Shown here: positions 53,749 to 62,058 of the stretch, in pieces
Layout: the number at the start of each line of letters is the position of its first letter
How positions within the stretch are numbered: position 1 is the first letter of the stretch
Source: Flavobacterium difficile
Lineage (GTDB): Bacteria > Bacteroidota > Bacteroidia > Flavobacteriales > Flavobacteriaceae
Length of the DNA stretch: 64,000 bases
Reading direction: 5' to 3'
NCBI RefSeq assembly: GCF_011392115.1
Contig: NZ_JAAJBT010000002.1
Location: forward strand, 1 to 64,000
Made by a program: the position numbers and the translations under genes
Notes under the pieces: generated by a model
What the model saw: only the letters and a program-made list of their open reading frames with translations
What the model was told of the DNA's origin: nothing
Databases searched by the model: none

Positions 53749-54802
53749 TTTACTAGTTTTATATGCCGAAGTAATGCCTTACAATGTAGTGGCTTTTGAA
53801 ACATTTGCTGCTACATATCCGGCATACCGATTGCATGTAGTTTGTTGGGATGAATCTAAAAAAATTACAGCTTATCAACATCCAAAACATGAAGCTATTA
53901 CGTATTATAGGCAAAGTGATTTTTCGGAAAAAGACTTATTGGCTTTATATGATTTATTGCAACCACAACTTATTTTAGTTTCTGGTAGAATGGATAAAAG
54001 TTATTTGACCTTAGCTGCATATGCCAAGAAAAAAAAATGTATAGTAGTTGGTAATTCTGATAATCAGTTTTTGGGAAGTTTAAAAAATTATATATCAATA
54101 TTTTTTTCCTTTTATCTTTATAAACGTTATTTTACTCATATGCAAGTTCCTGGTAGTTTGCAATATCGTTTTTGTAGGCTTTTGGGGTATCAAAAAGAAA
54201 AGATAATTTTTCCACAATATACAGCTGATGTATCGTTGTTTGAGGCAGCCTATTTACAAACTAAAACTAAAAGAGTGTATAAGAAGATTTTATTTATTGC
54301 TCGATTAGAATCTGTTAAAGGGATTGCTTTATTATTAAAAGTTCATCGCGAATTGTATAGTTCGCAACAAATTACAACCCCATTAGTTGTTGTAGGAAGT
54401 GGAAGTTTGCAACAAAAATTGAATTTGAGTTATCCTGGTATCACATATTATCCTTTTATGAGTCAAAAAGAAATAGTAACTTTATTAGATGAGATACAGT
54501 ATTTTTGTTTGCCAAGTTTGTATGAACCATGGGGTGTGGTGCTTCATGAAGCTGCAGCGGCCGGATTGCCTATAGTTACAACATCTGTTTGTGGTGCAGC
54601 TAGTACCTTTGTTACGCCAACAGCTAACGGTTTTGTGATTGCGCCAAATTCTGAAAAAGAATTGAAAGAAGCCATGCTTGCGATGCATGCTAAATCAAAT
54701 GAAGAAATTAAAAAAATGGGTGAAATAAGTTATCAACTGTCAAAGAAAATAACTCCAGAAATGTGGGGAACTAGTTTGATGCAATTAATTGAAAAACGAT
54801 GA
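53741..54802 (+). CDS. Glycosyltransferase family 4
   Basis: A 353-residue GT-B enzyme with FIARLESVKGIALLLKVH and PSLYEPWGVVLHEAAAAGLPIVTTSVCGA, the donor-site signature. The N-terminal half is divergent and short. It overlaps the polymerase gene by four bases (ATGA). Substrate unknown. Confidence 0.85.
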   Translation: MNNLLVLYAEVMPYNVVAFETFAATYPAYRLHVVCWDESKKITAYQHPKHEAITYYRQSDFSEKDLLALYDLLQPQLILVSGRMDKSYLTLAAYAKKKKCIVVGNSDNQFLGSLKNYISIFFSFYLYKRYFTHMQVPGSLQYRFCRLLGYQKEKIIFPQYTADVSLFEAAYLQTKTKRVYKKILFIARLESVKGIALLLKVHRELYSSQQITTPLVVVGSGSLQQKLNLSYPGITYYPFMSQKEIVTLLDEIQYFCLPSLYEPWGVVLHEAAAAGLPIVTTSVCGAASTFVTPTANGFVIAPNSEKELKEAMLAMHAKSNEEIKKMGEISYQLSKKITPEMWGTSLMQLIEKR

Positions 54803-56061
54803 TTTATTTTGATTTAATTTTAGTGGTCTCTCTATTTGCTTATCTATTTTTAAATAAAAAATTTGATTTGCTCAATCCATCTGTTATTTTCCTTCTTTTT
54901 CATGTTTTTTTCGTTACGTTCAAGTGTGTTCAAATCTTTTTCTTTGATGCTAAAATTATTTCAAATCAATGGTATAGTAATTTTGTAACTGTTGAAGAAA
55001 TTGAGAAAGCGATTTTTTTAGCTGATATTTCTTTACTTGGTTTTTTTGCTGGATTTCATCTTTTCACAAAAAAGTTTCAAAAAAAAGGACAACGTTTTAC
55101 TCAAAAATTTCAGGAACTTAAAGAAAAGAAATCTATTTTATTAAAAAGTTATTTGTTGTTATTAGTTCCTTTGGGAATATTTGGATTTGTCTTTTTTTCA
55201 TTTGTACCTGGTTTATCAAGTGAAGAAATTGTGTATGATACAATTCCTCTAATTTTAGGTAGTTTAGGAATAGTTTCTGCGGTTATTTTACTGTATGAAA
55301 AAGGTTTTGTTTGGTATTATGTAGTTTTCTTTTTCATAATGGTTGTGGCGTATTCTTTGCAAGGAACGTTGCGATTTCGAGTTATTTTACCTTTTGTTTT
55401 TGTTTTGTTGTTGTATTTAAAAATACAGCAATTAAAGTATCCGCCTCTTAAATTTGTAGTATTGGGATTTGTATTACTTTTATTAAGTTTTCCTTTGAAA
55501 GAAATCGGTAAATCTTATCAAGAAGGTGAAACGATCCGTTTAACAGAAGTACTTTCAGATTCTTATGAAGAAGTGGTTTCGGGGGAATCGGGCGATTTAT
55601 CATTTGTTGAACAAAGTGCAGCTATGGTAGGTGCCATTGATGTAAAAGACATTATTTTTTATGGCGGAACCTATCAACCTATTTTGTTTTTTTGGGTGCC
55701 AAAAAAAATATGGGCAAGTAAACCAAGATTAAATCAATGGCAATTTGATATTTCAATTTCAGGTAGAGAGTTTGGAGAATTGGGACAAATTTCAATGTTA
55801 AGTGGAGAATCGTATGCTAATTTTAGGTACTTAGGGGTGTTTTTCATTCCTTTTCTTTTGGCTCGATTTTATAGTTATTTGTTCCATGTTTACCAAAACG
55901 TGAATTATAAACATCCTGGTTTTTTATTGTTACTTTTGTACAATATGGTTTTGTTTCAAATATGGCGAGACGGTATGATATCTTTCATAATGTTTCCAAT
56001 TACGAACTATTTGCCTATTATGCTTTTATATTTTATTAAAAAAACAATTCCTGTGAAATGA
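54799..56061 (+). CDS. Polysaccharide repeat-unit polymerase (Wzy-like)
   Basis: A 420-residue inner-membrane protein with about ten to twelve hydrophobic helices and a periplasmic loop (around residues 220-320) that contains charged residues and aromatic motifs (KEIGKSYQEGETIRL, FWVPKKIWASKP). This profile, position between glycosyltransferases, and presence of Wzx and Wzc point to Wzy. Such polymerases have low sequence conservation, so the call rests on topology and context. Confidence 0.72.
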   Translation: MIYFDLILVVSLFAYLFLNKKFDLLNPSVIFLLFHVFFVTFKCVQIFFFDAKIISNQWYSNFVTVEEIEKAIFLADISLLGFFAGFHLFTKKFQKKGQRFTQKFQELKEKKSILLKSYLLLLVPLGIFGFVFFSFVPGLSSEEIVYDTIPLILGSLGIVSAVILLYEKGFVWYYVVFFFIMVVAYSLQGTLRFRVILPFVFVLLLYLKIQQLKYPPLKFVVLGFVLLLLSFPLKEIGKSYQEGETIRLTEVLSDSYEEVVSGESGDLSFVEQSAAMVGAIDVKDIIFYGGTYQPILFFWVPKKIWASKPRLNQWQFDISISGREFGELGQISMLSGESYANFRYLGVFFIPFLLARFYSYLFHVYQNVNYKHPGFLLLLLYNMVLFQIWRDGMISFIMFPITNYLPIMLLYFIKKTIPVK

Positions 56062-57182
56062 TTATTTTAATTAATTGTTCCAACTTAAAAGTTGGTGGTG
56101 GTTTGCAGGTAGCACATTCGTTTTTATATGAAATTAAAACTAATGTGGAACACCAATTTATTGTAGTTTTGTCCGATTTTTTAAAGTACCAAATCGATCA
56201 AACCGAATTTCCAGATAACTTTAAGTTTTTTCATTATTCTATAAAGCCTTCTGCCTACAAAGCTATTTTTGGTACTGATAAATTCCTGTCTGATCTTGAA
56301 GATAAATATAATCCTGAAGTGGTTTTTTCTGTTTTTGGACCTACATATTGGCAACCAAAAGCGAAACACATTTGCGGATTTGCAAAACCAGATTATATTT
56401 ATAAAAATTCTCCTTATTTTAAACAACTTTCACTCTTTCAAAAAGTTAAGTTGAAAGCTAAGGAGTTTTTCCATATGTTCGATTTTAGAAATAATAACGA
56501 AGGTTTAATAACAGAAAGTACTGATGTTACTAAAATTCTTCAAGAAAAAGTGACTCAGAAAGTACACACCGTTACAAATTATTACAATCAAATTTTTGAA
56601 AATGAATCACTTTGGGATAAAAAAGTAGTCCTAAATGAAGCTGAAGATACTATTAAATTACTGACTATTTCTGCCAATTATCCACATAAGAATTTAGGAA
56701 TAATTAAAAAAGTAATTCCTGTTTTAAAAGAAAATTTTCCAGAATTTCAATTCAAGTTTTTTCTTACGATTGATAGAAACGAATTTGGAATTTCAGAATC
56801 TGATTCTTTAAATCAAAATATAGAATTTTTAGGTAAAGTGTCAATTAAACAATGTCCAAACCTATATTCTCAATGTGATTTCTTATTTTTACCCACTTTG
56901 TTAGAATGCTTTTCCGCATCGTATTGTGAAGCTATGTTTATGCAAAAACCAATTTTGACATCCAACTTATCATTTGCAACAGGAATTTGTGGAAAAGCCG
57001 CGTCTTATTTTGACGCAATTGATGCAGAAGATATTGCTAATAAAATTGTAGATTTAGCTTCAAGTTTAACGCTGCAAAAACAACTTATTGAAAATGGCTT
57101 ATTACAACTTAAAAGCTTTGATACGGCTAAAGTTAGAGCGCAAAAATATTTACAAATAATCACATCAAAAGATGAAAATTAA
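56058..57182 (+). CDS. Glycosyltransferase family 4
   Basis: A 374-residue GT-B enzyme beginning IILINCSNLKVGGGLQVAHSFL, a glycine-rich N-terminal motif typical of this group. The donor domain has LTISANYPHKNLGIIKKVIPVL and LPTLLECFSASYCEAMFMQKPILTSN. It overlaps capE by 11 bases. Substrate unknown. Confidence 0.87.
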   Translation: MIILINCSNLKVGGGLQVAHSFLYEIKTNVEHQFIVVLSDFLKYQIDQTEFPDNFKFFHYSIKPSAYKAIFGTDKFLSDLEDKYNPEVVFSVFGPTYWQPKAKHICGFAKPDYIYKNSPYFKQLSLFQKVKLKAKEFFHMFDFRNNNEGLITESTDVTKILQEKVTQKVHTVTNYYNQIFENESLWDKKVVLNEAEDTIKLLTISANYPHKNLGIIKKVIPVLKENFPEFQFKFFLTIDRNEFGISESDSLNQNIEFLGKVSIKQCPNLYSQCDFLFLPTLLECFSASYCEAMFMQKPILTSNLSFATGICGKAASYFDAIDAEDIANKIVDLASSLTLQKQLIENGLLQLKSFDTAKVRAQKYLQIITSKDEN

Positions 57183-58215
57183 AGACAAAATATTATTAAT
57201 AACTGGTGGAACGGGTTCTTTCGGAAACGCGGTATTGAGTCAGTTTTTACTTACCGATCATTTTAAGGAAATTCGAATTTTAAGTCGTGATGAAAAAAAA
57301 CAAGACGATTTAAGAAAAAAAGTCAATAACAATAAAGTAAAATTTTATCTGGGCGATGTTCGTGACGCACAAAGTATAGACGCAGCAATAAAAGGTGTTG
57401 ATTATATTTTCCACGCAGCCGCTTTAAAGCAAGTGCCTTCTTGTGAATTTTTTCCCATGGAAGCCGTAAAAACCAATATCATTGGAACAGATAATGTATT
57501 GACCATCGCAGAAAAGTACGAAGTAAAAAAAGTAGTGGTACTAAGTACAGACAAAGCCGCTTATCCTATCAACGCAATGGGAATGTCGAAAGCAATGATG
57601 GAGAAAGTGATGGTTGCCAAATCTCGTAATTTAGACGATACTAAAACAATTTTTTGTGGTACTAGATACGGAAATGTTATGGCATCTCGTGGTTCAGTGA
57701 TTCCTTTGTTTGTAGACCAAATGAAAGCAGGTAAACCCATTACGATTACCGATCCAAATATGACACGTTTTATGATGACTTTGGAAGACGCAGTAGATTT
57801 GGTGCTTTACGCTTTTGAAAATGGTAATCAAGGCGATTTATTCGTGCAAAAATCTCCAGCTTGTACCATTGAAGTTTTAGCAAAAGCTTTAAAATCACTT
57901 TATAATGCTAACACAGAAATTAAAATAATCGGTACACGTCATGGGGAAAAATTATTCGAAACTTTAGTGAATCGAGAAGATATGGTTAAAGCGGAAGATT
58001 GTGGTAATTATTTCAGAATTCCTGCAGATAATAGAGATTTAAATTACGAACAATATTTTTCTGAAGGTGATGTGCAAGTAACAGAATTAGAAGAATATCA
58101 TTCTCATAATACAGCTATTTTAAACGTGGAAGAAATGAAACAATTATTGTTGAAATTACCTTTAATCAGAAAAGATATTTACGGAGAAGAAATTAATAAA
58201 TATTTTGATTTGTAG
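57172..58215 (+). CDS. capE: UDP-GlcNAc 4,6-dehydratase/5-epimerase (CapE-like)
   Basis: A 347-residue SDR enzyme of the CapE/WbjB/FlaA1 group: ITGGTGSFGNAVLSQFL, HAAALKQVPSCEFFPMEAVKTN, VVLSTDKAAYPINAMGMSKAMMEK (catalytic Met-x-x-x-Lys variant), TRYGNVMASRGSVIPLF and ITDPNMTRFMM. It performs the first step of UDP-L-FucNAc synthesis, and is followed by capF and a wecB/capG-like gene. Its stop codon is followed at once by a heptamer array. The cytosolic membrane-anchor of FlaA1 long forms is absent. Confidence 0.9.
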   Translation: MKIKDKILLITGGTGSFGNAVLSQFLLTDHFKEIRILSRDEKKQDDLRKKVNNNKVKFYLGDVRDAQSIDAAIKGVDYIFHAAALKQVPSCEFFPMEAVKTNIIGTDNVLTIAEKYEVKKVVVLSTDKAAYPINAMGMSKAMMEKVMVAKSRNLDDTKTIFCGTRYGNVMASRGSVIPLFVDQMKAGKPITITDPNMTRFMMTLEDAVDLVLYAFENGNQGDLFVQKSPACTIEVLAKALKSLYNANTEIKIIGTRHGEKLFETLVNREDMVKAEDCGNYFRIPADNRDLNYEQYFSEGDVQVTELEEYHSHNTAILNVEEMKQLLLKLPLIRKDIYGEEINKYFDL

Positions 58216-58216
58216 A

Positions 58217-58405
58217 AGAACTAAGTGGAAAGAGCCAAGTGGAAAGAGCCAAGAGCCAAGTAGAAAGAGCCAAGTGAAAAGAGCCAAGAGCCAAGAGCCA
58301 AGTGAAAAGAGCCAAGAGCCAAGAGCCAAGTAGAAAGAGCCAAGAGCCAAGAGCCAAGTAAAAAGTGAAAAGAGCCAAGTGAAAAGAGCCAAGAGTCAAG
58401 TAAAA
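58217..58405. repeat. Heptamer array B, 27 units, forward
   Basis: Twenty-seven in-phase heptamers, mostly AGAGCCA with AGTGGAA, AGTAGAA, AGTGAAA and AGTAAAA interspersed. No base insertion or deletion breaks the phase. It begins two bases after the capE stop and ends 32 bases before the start of the four-helix-bundle gene. The antisense frames encode a hydrophobic low-complexity peptide, not considered a gene. Confidence 0.97.
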
Positions 58406-58437
58406 GTTAAATATAAGCCATATAAAATGTATTGAAA

Positions 58438-58785
58438 ATGAGACAAAATGATTTGTTAGACAGAACTTTTAATTTTGCAGTTGCAGTTTTAAAATTTTTA
58501 AGAACCATTGAAAGTTTACCTGAAAGTAATCTTATCAGATATCAACTTGGAAAATCGTGTACTTCAGTTCGAGCGAATTATGAAGAATCTCAAGCAGGTT
58601 CATCAAAAGCAGATTTCCTTAATAAAGTTAAAATTTCATTAAGAGAAGCTAGAGAATCAAATTATTGGTTAAGAATTATTAAGGCATTAATCGAGAAAGA
58701 AAATATAGAATTAAACAATTTATTACAAGAAAGTCAAGAATTGAAAAAAATATTAGGAGCAATCGTAAACCATTCAAACAAATAA
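58438..58785 (+). CDS. Four-helix-bundle protein (IVS/Avd-like), type B
   Basis: A 115-residue protein of the four-helix-bundle family. Visible: LLDRTFNFAVAVLKFLRTIESLPESNLIRYQLGKSCTSVRANYEESQAGSSKADFLNKVKISLREARESNYWLR, with conserved polar positions of the second and third helices, and the C-terminal helix ending IVNHSNK. Its sister at 61598 is close. Between the two, 30 codons (58588-58677) differ by seven synonymous and one conservative codon change, implying selection on the protein. Start at ATG 58438 by comparison with the sister (ATG 61598). Role unknown; nucleic-acid binding is inferred from the family. Confidence 0.9.
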   Translation: MRQNDLLDRTFNFAVAVLKFLRTIESLPESNLIRYQLGKSCTSVRANYEESQAGSSKADFLNKVKISLREARESNYWLRIIKALIEKENIELNNLLQESQELKKILGAIVNHSNK

Positions 58786-58810
58786 TAAATGAAGCAACTC
58801 ATTACTTTTC

Positions 58811-58845
58811 GAGAACTTGTTTCTTTTTACTTTTTACTTGACTCT
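58811..58845. repeat. Inverted heptamers after type B gene
   Basis: About five in-phase heptamers in the opposite orientation: GAGAACT, TGTTTCT, TTTTACT, TTTTACT, TGACTCT. In reverse complement they read AGAGTCA, AGTAAAA, AGTAAAA. They end nine bases before the capF start. Confidence 0.85.
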
Positions 58846-58853
58846 TTATAATT

Positions 58854-59969
58854 ATGAAAATAGGAATCACAGGCCAAGACGGTTTCGTAGGCAAACATTT
58901 ATACCATACATTAGGATTATTTCCAGATGAATTTCAACGTGTCGAATTTCAACGTAATTTTTTCGAATCGGAAAGTGATTTGGATCAATTTGTTTCACAA
59001 TGTGATGTAATTGTCCATTTAGCGGCTATGAATCGTCACGAAAGTCAGGAAGTAATTTATGAAACGAATGTGAATTTGGTTCAAAAATTAGTGGCTTCTT
59101 TAGAAAGAACAAATTCGAAACCACATGTTTTAGTTTCTTCTTCTAGTCAGGAAGAACGTGATAATTTATACGGAAAATCAAAAAAAGAAGGCAGAGAACT
59201 ACTTGCCAATTGGGCTAATAAAAATGAAGCTGTTTTTACAGGTTTAGTAATTCCAAATGTTTTCGGACCTTTCGGGAAACCTTTCTATAATTCGGTTGTA
59301 GCCACATTTTGTTATCAAGTTTCTCACCATGAAACTCCGAAGATTGCTATAGATGGCGATTTAAAATTGATTTATGTAGGCGAATTAGTAGAAGAAATCA
59401 TCCAACAAATCAGAACCCAAAAGCATCAGTCAAAACTAGAAATTTCTCATACTTCTGAAAAGAAAGTTTCTGAGATTTTAGCTTTATTACAACAGTATAA
59501 AACGGAATATCAAGACAAAGGAAGTATTCCCACTTTAACATCAACTTTCGAATTAAATTTATTCAATACGTACAGATGTTATATGGATATTGCCACTCAT
59601 TTTCCAGTAAAATTAACGCAACACACCGATAGCAGGGGAAGTTTTGTAGAAATTATTCGGTTGGAAGTGGGCGGACAAGTGTCCTTTTCCACCACTGTTC
59701 CAGGAATAACAAGAGGCAATCATTTTCATACCAGAAAAATTGAACGTTTCGCCGTAATTAAAGGAAAAGCTCTAATTCAATTGAGAAAAATTGGAACGGA
59801 TGAGGTTTTAAACTTTGAATTAAATGGAGACGAACCGGCTTATGTGGATATGCCCATTTGGTACACACATAATATCAAAAATATCGGTGATGATATGTTA
59901 TATACGAACTTTTGGATCAATGAATTTTTCAATCCAAATGATGCTGATACGTATTTTGAAGTGGTTTAA
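58854..59969 (+). CDS. capF: UDP-2-acetamido-2,6-dideoxyhexose reductase/epimerase CapF
   Basis: A 371-residue bifunctional enzyme. N-terminal SDR domain: GITGQDGFVGKHLYHTL, HLAAMNRHESQEVIYETNV, SSSSQEE, the catalytic LYGKSKKEGRE, and VIPNVFGPFGKPFYNSVVATFC. C-terminal cupin domain with GNHFHTRKIERFAVIKGKA. CapF carries out the 3-epimerisation and 4-reduction in UDP-L-FucNAc synthesis (CapE-CapF-CapG). The order capE, capF, wecB-like is preserved although each junction is interrupted by repeats. Confidence 0.93.
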   Translation: MKIGITGQDGFVGKHLYHTLGLFPDEFQRVEFQRNFFESESDLDQFVSQCDVIVHLAAMNRHESQEVIYETNVNLVQKLVASLERTNSKPHVLVSSSSQEERDNLYGKSKKEGRELLANWANKNEAVFTGLVIPNVFGPFGKPFYNSVVATFCYQVSHHETPKIAIDGDLKLIYVGELVEEIIQQIRTQKHQSKLEISHTSEKKVSEILALLQQYKTEYQDKGSIPTLTSTFELNLFNTYRCYMDIATHFPVKLTQHTDSRGSFVEIIRLEVGGQVSFSTTVPGITRGNHFHTRKIERFAVIKGKALIQLRKIGTDEVLNFELNGDEPAYVDMPIWYTHNIKNIGDDMLYTNFWINEFFNPNDADTYFEVV

Positions 59970-59970
59970 A

Positions 59971-60194
59971 AGAGCCAAGTGAAAAGAGCCAAGAGCCAAG
60001 TAGAAAGAGCCAAGTGGAAAGAGCCAAGTGGAAAGAGCCAAGTGGAAAGAGCCAAGTAGAAAGAGCCAAGAGCCAAGAGCCAAGAGCCAAGTAGAAAGAG
60101 CCAAGTGAAAAGAGTCAAGTTAAAAGAGCCAAGAGCCAAGTGAAAAGAGTCAAGTAAAAAGAATCAAGTACAAAGAGCTAAGTAAAAAGTGATA
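59971..60194. repeat. Heptamer array C, 32 units, forward
   Basis: Thirty-two in-phase heptamers of the AGAGCCA/AGTRRAA type (224 bases) starting one base after the capF stop codon. No phase slip. No gene follows before the inverted end at 60222. Confidence 0.97.
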
Positions 60195-60221
60195 AAATAA
60201 TAAAAGTGTAGTTATTATAAA

Positions 60222-60256
60222 CGAAACTTTTTACTTTTAACTTTTGCCTTGGAGCT
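60222..60256. repeat. Inverted heptamers before wecB
   Basis: Five in-phase inverted heptamers (CGAAACT, TTTTACT, TTTAACT, TTTGCCT, TGGAGCT), 27 bases after array C and 13 before the wecB ATG. They form the right end of a gene-less element. Confidence 0.8.
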
Positions 60257-60269
60257 TAAAAAAAGATAT

Positions 60270-61406
60270 ATGAAAAAACTAAAACTAGTAACAGTAGTAG
60301 GAACGCGACCAGAAATCATTCGTTTGTCGCGAGTAATGGCGGCTTTGGATGCTTCTGAAGCGATTGAGCATATTTTGGTGCATACCGGACAAAATTACGA
60401 TTACGAATTAAATCAAATCTTTTTTGACGATTTAGGGATTCGTAAACCCGATTATTTTTTAAATGCTGCTGGAAAAACAGCTACGGAAACAGTTGGGCAA
60501 ATTTTAATTACAATCGATCCGCTTTTAGACGAAATTCAACCGGATGCTTTTTTGGTATTAGGTGATACGAATAGTTGTTTGTGTGCGATACCTGCAAAGA
60601 AACGTCAAATTCCGATTTTCCACATGGAAGCTGGAAATCGTTGTTTTGATCAGCGAGTGCCTGAAGAAACGAATCGTAAAATTGTTGATCATATTTCTGA
60701 TGTGAATTTAACGTACAGCGATATCGCTCGTGAATATTTACTTCGTGAAGGTTTGCCTGCTGATAGAATTATCAAAACTGGTTCGCCCATGTTTGAAGTT
60801 TTGAATCATTATTTACCAAATATTCAAGCATCTGAAATTTTATCTACTTTAAATCTAGAAAAAGGAAAGTATTTTGTTGTGTCTTCGCATCGTGAAGAAA
60901 ATATCAATAATCCAGAAAATTTTAATGGTCTAATTGAAAGTTTAAATCAAATTGCCGAGAACTATAAGTTGCCAATTATCGTAAGCACGCATCCACGAAC
61001 TCGTAATAAAATTGAAAGTGAAAAGGTTAAAGTTCGTGAACAAATTCAGTTTTTAAAACCCATGGGATTCAACGATTACAATGCCTTACAAATGCACGCT
61101 TTTGCCGTATTGTCAGATAGTGGAACGATTTCAGAAGAATCTTCGATCTTGAATTTTCCAGCCTTAAATATTCGTCAAGCACACGAACGACCTGAAGCGA
61201 TGGAAGAAGCATCTGTCATGATGGTCGGACTTTCGCCTGAAAGAATCATGCAAGGCTTAGTACAATTGCAATCGCAAAAAACAGGTTCAGAACGAAATTT
61301 CCGCCCAGTAGCCGATTATTCGATGCCTAATGTTTCTGAAAAAATGGTTCGTATCATTTTGAGTTATACGGATTATGTGAACCGAGTGGTGTGGAGTAAG
61401 AAGTAA
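60270..61406 (+). CDS. wecB: UDP-N-acetylglucosamine 2-epimerase family (CapG/WecB-like)
   Basis: A 378-residue non-hydrolysing 2-epimerase: KLVTVVGTRPEIIRLSRVMAAL, LVLGDTNSCLCAI, HMEAGNRCFDQRVPEETNRKIVDHISD and SDSGTISEESSIL. In this context (capE, capF upstream) it is the CapG/WbjD-type enzyme completing UDP-L-FucNAc; WecB (UDP-ManNAc) is the alternative. The ATG at 60270 was chosen over a TTG at 60249 that lies in the inverted repeat. The stop codon is overlapped by the first heptamer of array D. Confidence 0.92.
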   Translation: MKKLKLVTVVGTRPEIIRLSRVMAALDASEAIEHILVHTGQNYDYELNQIFFDDLGIRKPDYFLNAAGKTATETVGQILITIDPLLDEIQPDAFLVLGDTNSCLCAIPAKKRQIPIFHMEAGNRCFDQRVPEETNRKIVDHISDVNLTYSDIAREYLLREGLPADRIIKTGSPMFEVLNHYLPNIQASEILSTLNLEKGKYFVVSSHREENINNPENFNGLIESLNQIAENYKLPIIVSTHPRTRNKIESEKVKVREQIQFLKPMGFNDYNALQMHAFAVLSDSGTISEESSILNFPALNIRQAHERPEAMEEASVMMVGLSPERIMQGLVQLQSQKTGSERNFRPVADYSMPNVSEKMVRIILSYTDYVNRVVWSKK

Positions 61407-61580
61407 GAGCCAAGTAAAAAGAGCCAAGTGAAAAGTGTGAAGAGCCAAGTGAAAAGAGCCAAGTAAAAAGTGAAAAGAGCTAAGTGAAAAGTGAAAAGAG
61501 CTAAGTGAAAAGTGAAAAGAGCCAAGTAAAAAGTGTGAAGAGCCAAGTTAAAAGAGCCAAGTTAAAAGAGCCAAGTACTA
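61406..61580. repeat. Heptamer array D, 25 units, forward
   Basis: Twenty-five in-phase heptamers (175 bases), starting at the last base of the wecB stop codon. It has more AGTGAAA and AGAGCTA variants than the others. It is followed by TAAATAT...GCCA, which resembles the sequence between array B and its four-helix gene. Confidence 0.97.
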
Positions 61581-61597
61581 TAAATATTTGCCAAGCA

Positions 61598-61948
61598 ATG
61601 AAAGAAAACGATTTATTAAAAAGAACATTTAATTTTGGGGTTGACTGTTTGAAATATTTGAGAAAATTAGAAACAAATCCTGAGAATAATTTGGTGAGAT
61701 TTCAATTAGGGAAATCATGTACTTCAATTGGTGCAAATTACGAAGCGTCTCAAGCAGGTTCTTCAAAAGCTGATTTTATAAACAAAGTAAAAATTTCTTT
61801 AAGAGAAGCTAGAGAATCTAATTATTGGTTAAGAATTTTAAAGGAATTAACTGAAAATAAAGATATTCAACTTGAAATTTTAATTCAAGAAAGTAAAGAG
61901 ATAAAAAATATTTTAAGCGCAATTGTAAATCATTCAAATAAAAAATAA
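61598..61948 (+). CDS. Four-helix-bundle protein (IVS/Avd-like), type B sister
   Basis: A 116-residue sister of the protein at 58438: LLKRTFNFGVDCLKYLRKLETNPENNLVRFQLGKSCTSIGANYEASQAGSSKADFINKVKISLREARESNYWLR and the same IVNHSNKK end. The C-terminal helix region (about 80-105) is more divergent between the two. The ATG at 61598 is used; a longer ORF from 61505 would translate array D and is rejected. It is flanked left by array D and right by inverted heptamers, the same layout as the type B element. Confidence 0.9.
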   Translation: MKENDLLKRTFNFGVDCLKYLRKLETNPENNLVRFQLGKSCTSIGANYEASQAGSSKADFINKVKISLREARESNYWLRILKELTENKDIQLEILIQESKEIKNILSAIVNHSNKK

Positions 61949-61980
61949 CTTATGAAACAAAACATGGAAAACAAGTATCT

Positions 61981-62051
61981 TTTTACTTGTCAAAAACTTG
62001 GCTCTTTTTACTTTTCAAAAACTTGGCTCTTTTTACTTTTTACTTGGCTCT
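61981..62051. repeat. Inverted heptamers after the type B sister gene
   Basis: Seven exact inverted heptamers (TTTTACT and TGGCTCT). The first 50 bases are two copies of a 25-base unit in which the heptamers are separated by an 11-base insert ending CAAAAACT. The block ends eight bases before the start of the next gene. Confidence 0.9.
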
Positions 62052-62058
62052 TCATAAT

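Noticed and set aside
58162-58399. Antisense ORFs of 68-76 codons over heptamer array B
   Set aside because: They translate the repeat into LALGSWL-type hydrophobic peptides in several frames; open frames follow from the repeat composition, not from coding selection.
59898-60104. Antisense ORF over array C
   Set aside because: Same repeat-derived hydrophobic peptide as over array B, with no start context or conserved domain.
60249-60269. TTG start for wecB
   Set aside because: It lies inside the inverted heptamer region; the family's conserved N-terminus begins right after the ATG at 60270.
61505-61597. N-terminal extension of the four-helix gene into array D
   Set aside because: The extra 31 residues are translated heptamers; the sister gene begins at the equivalent of 61598.
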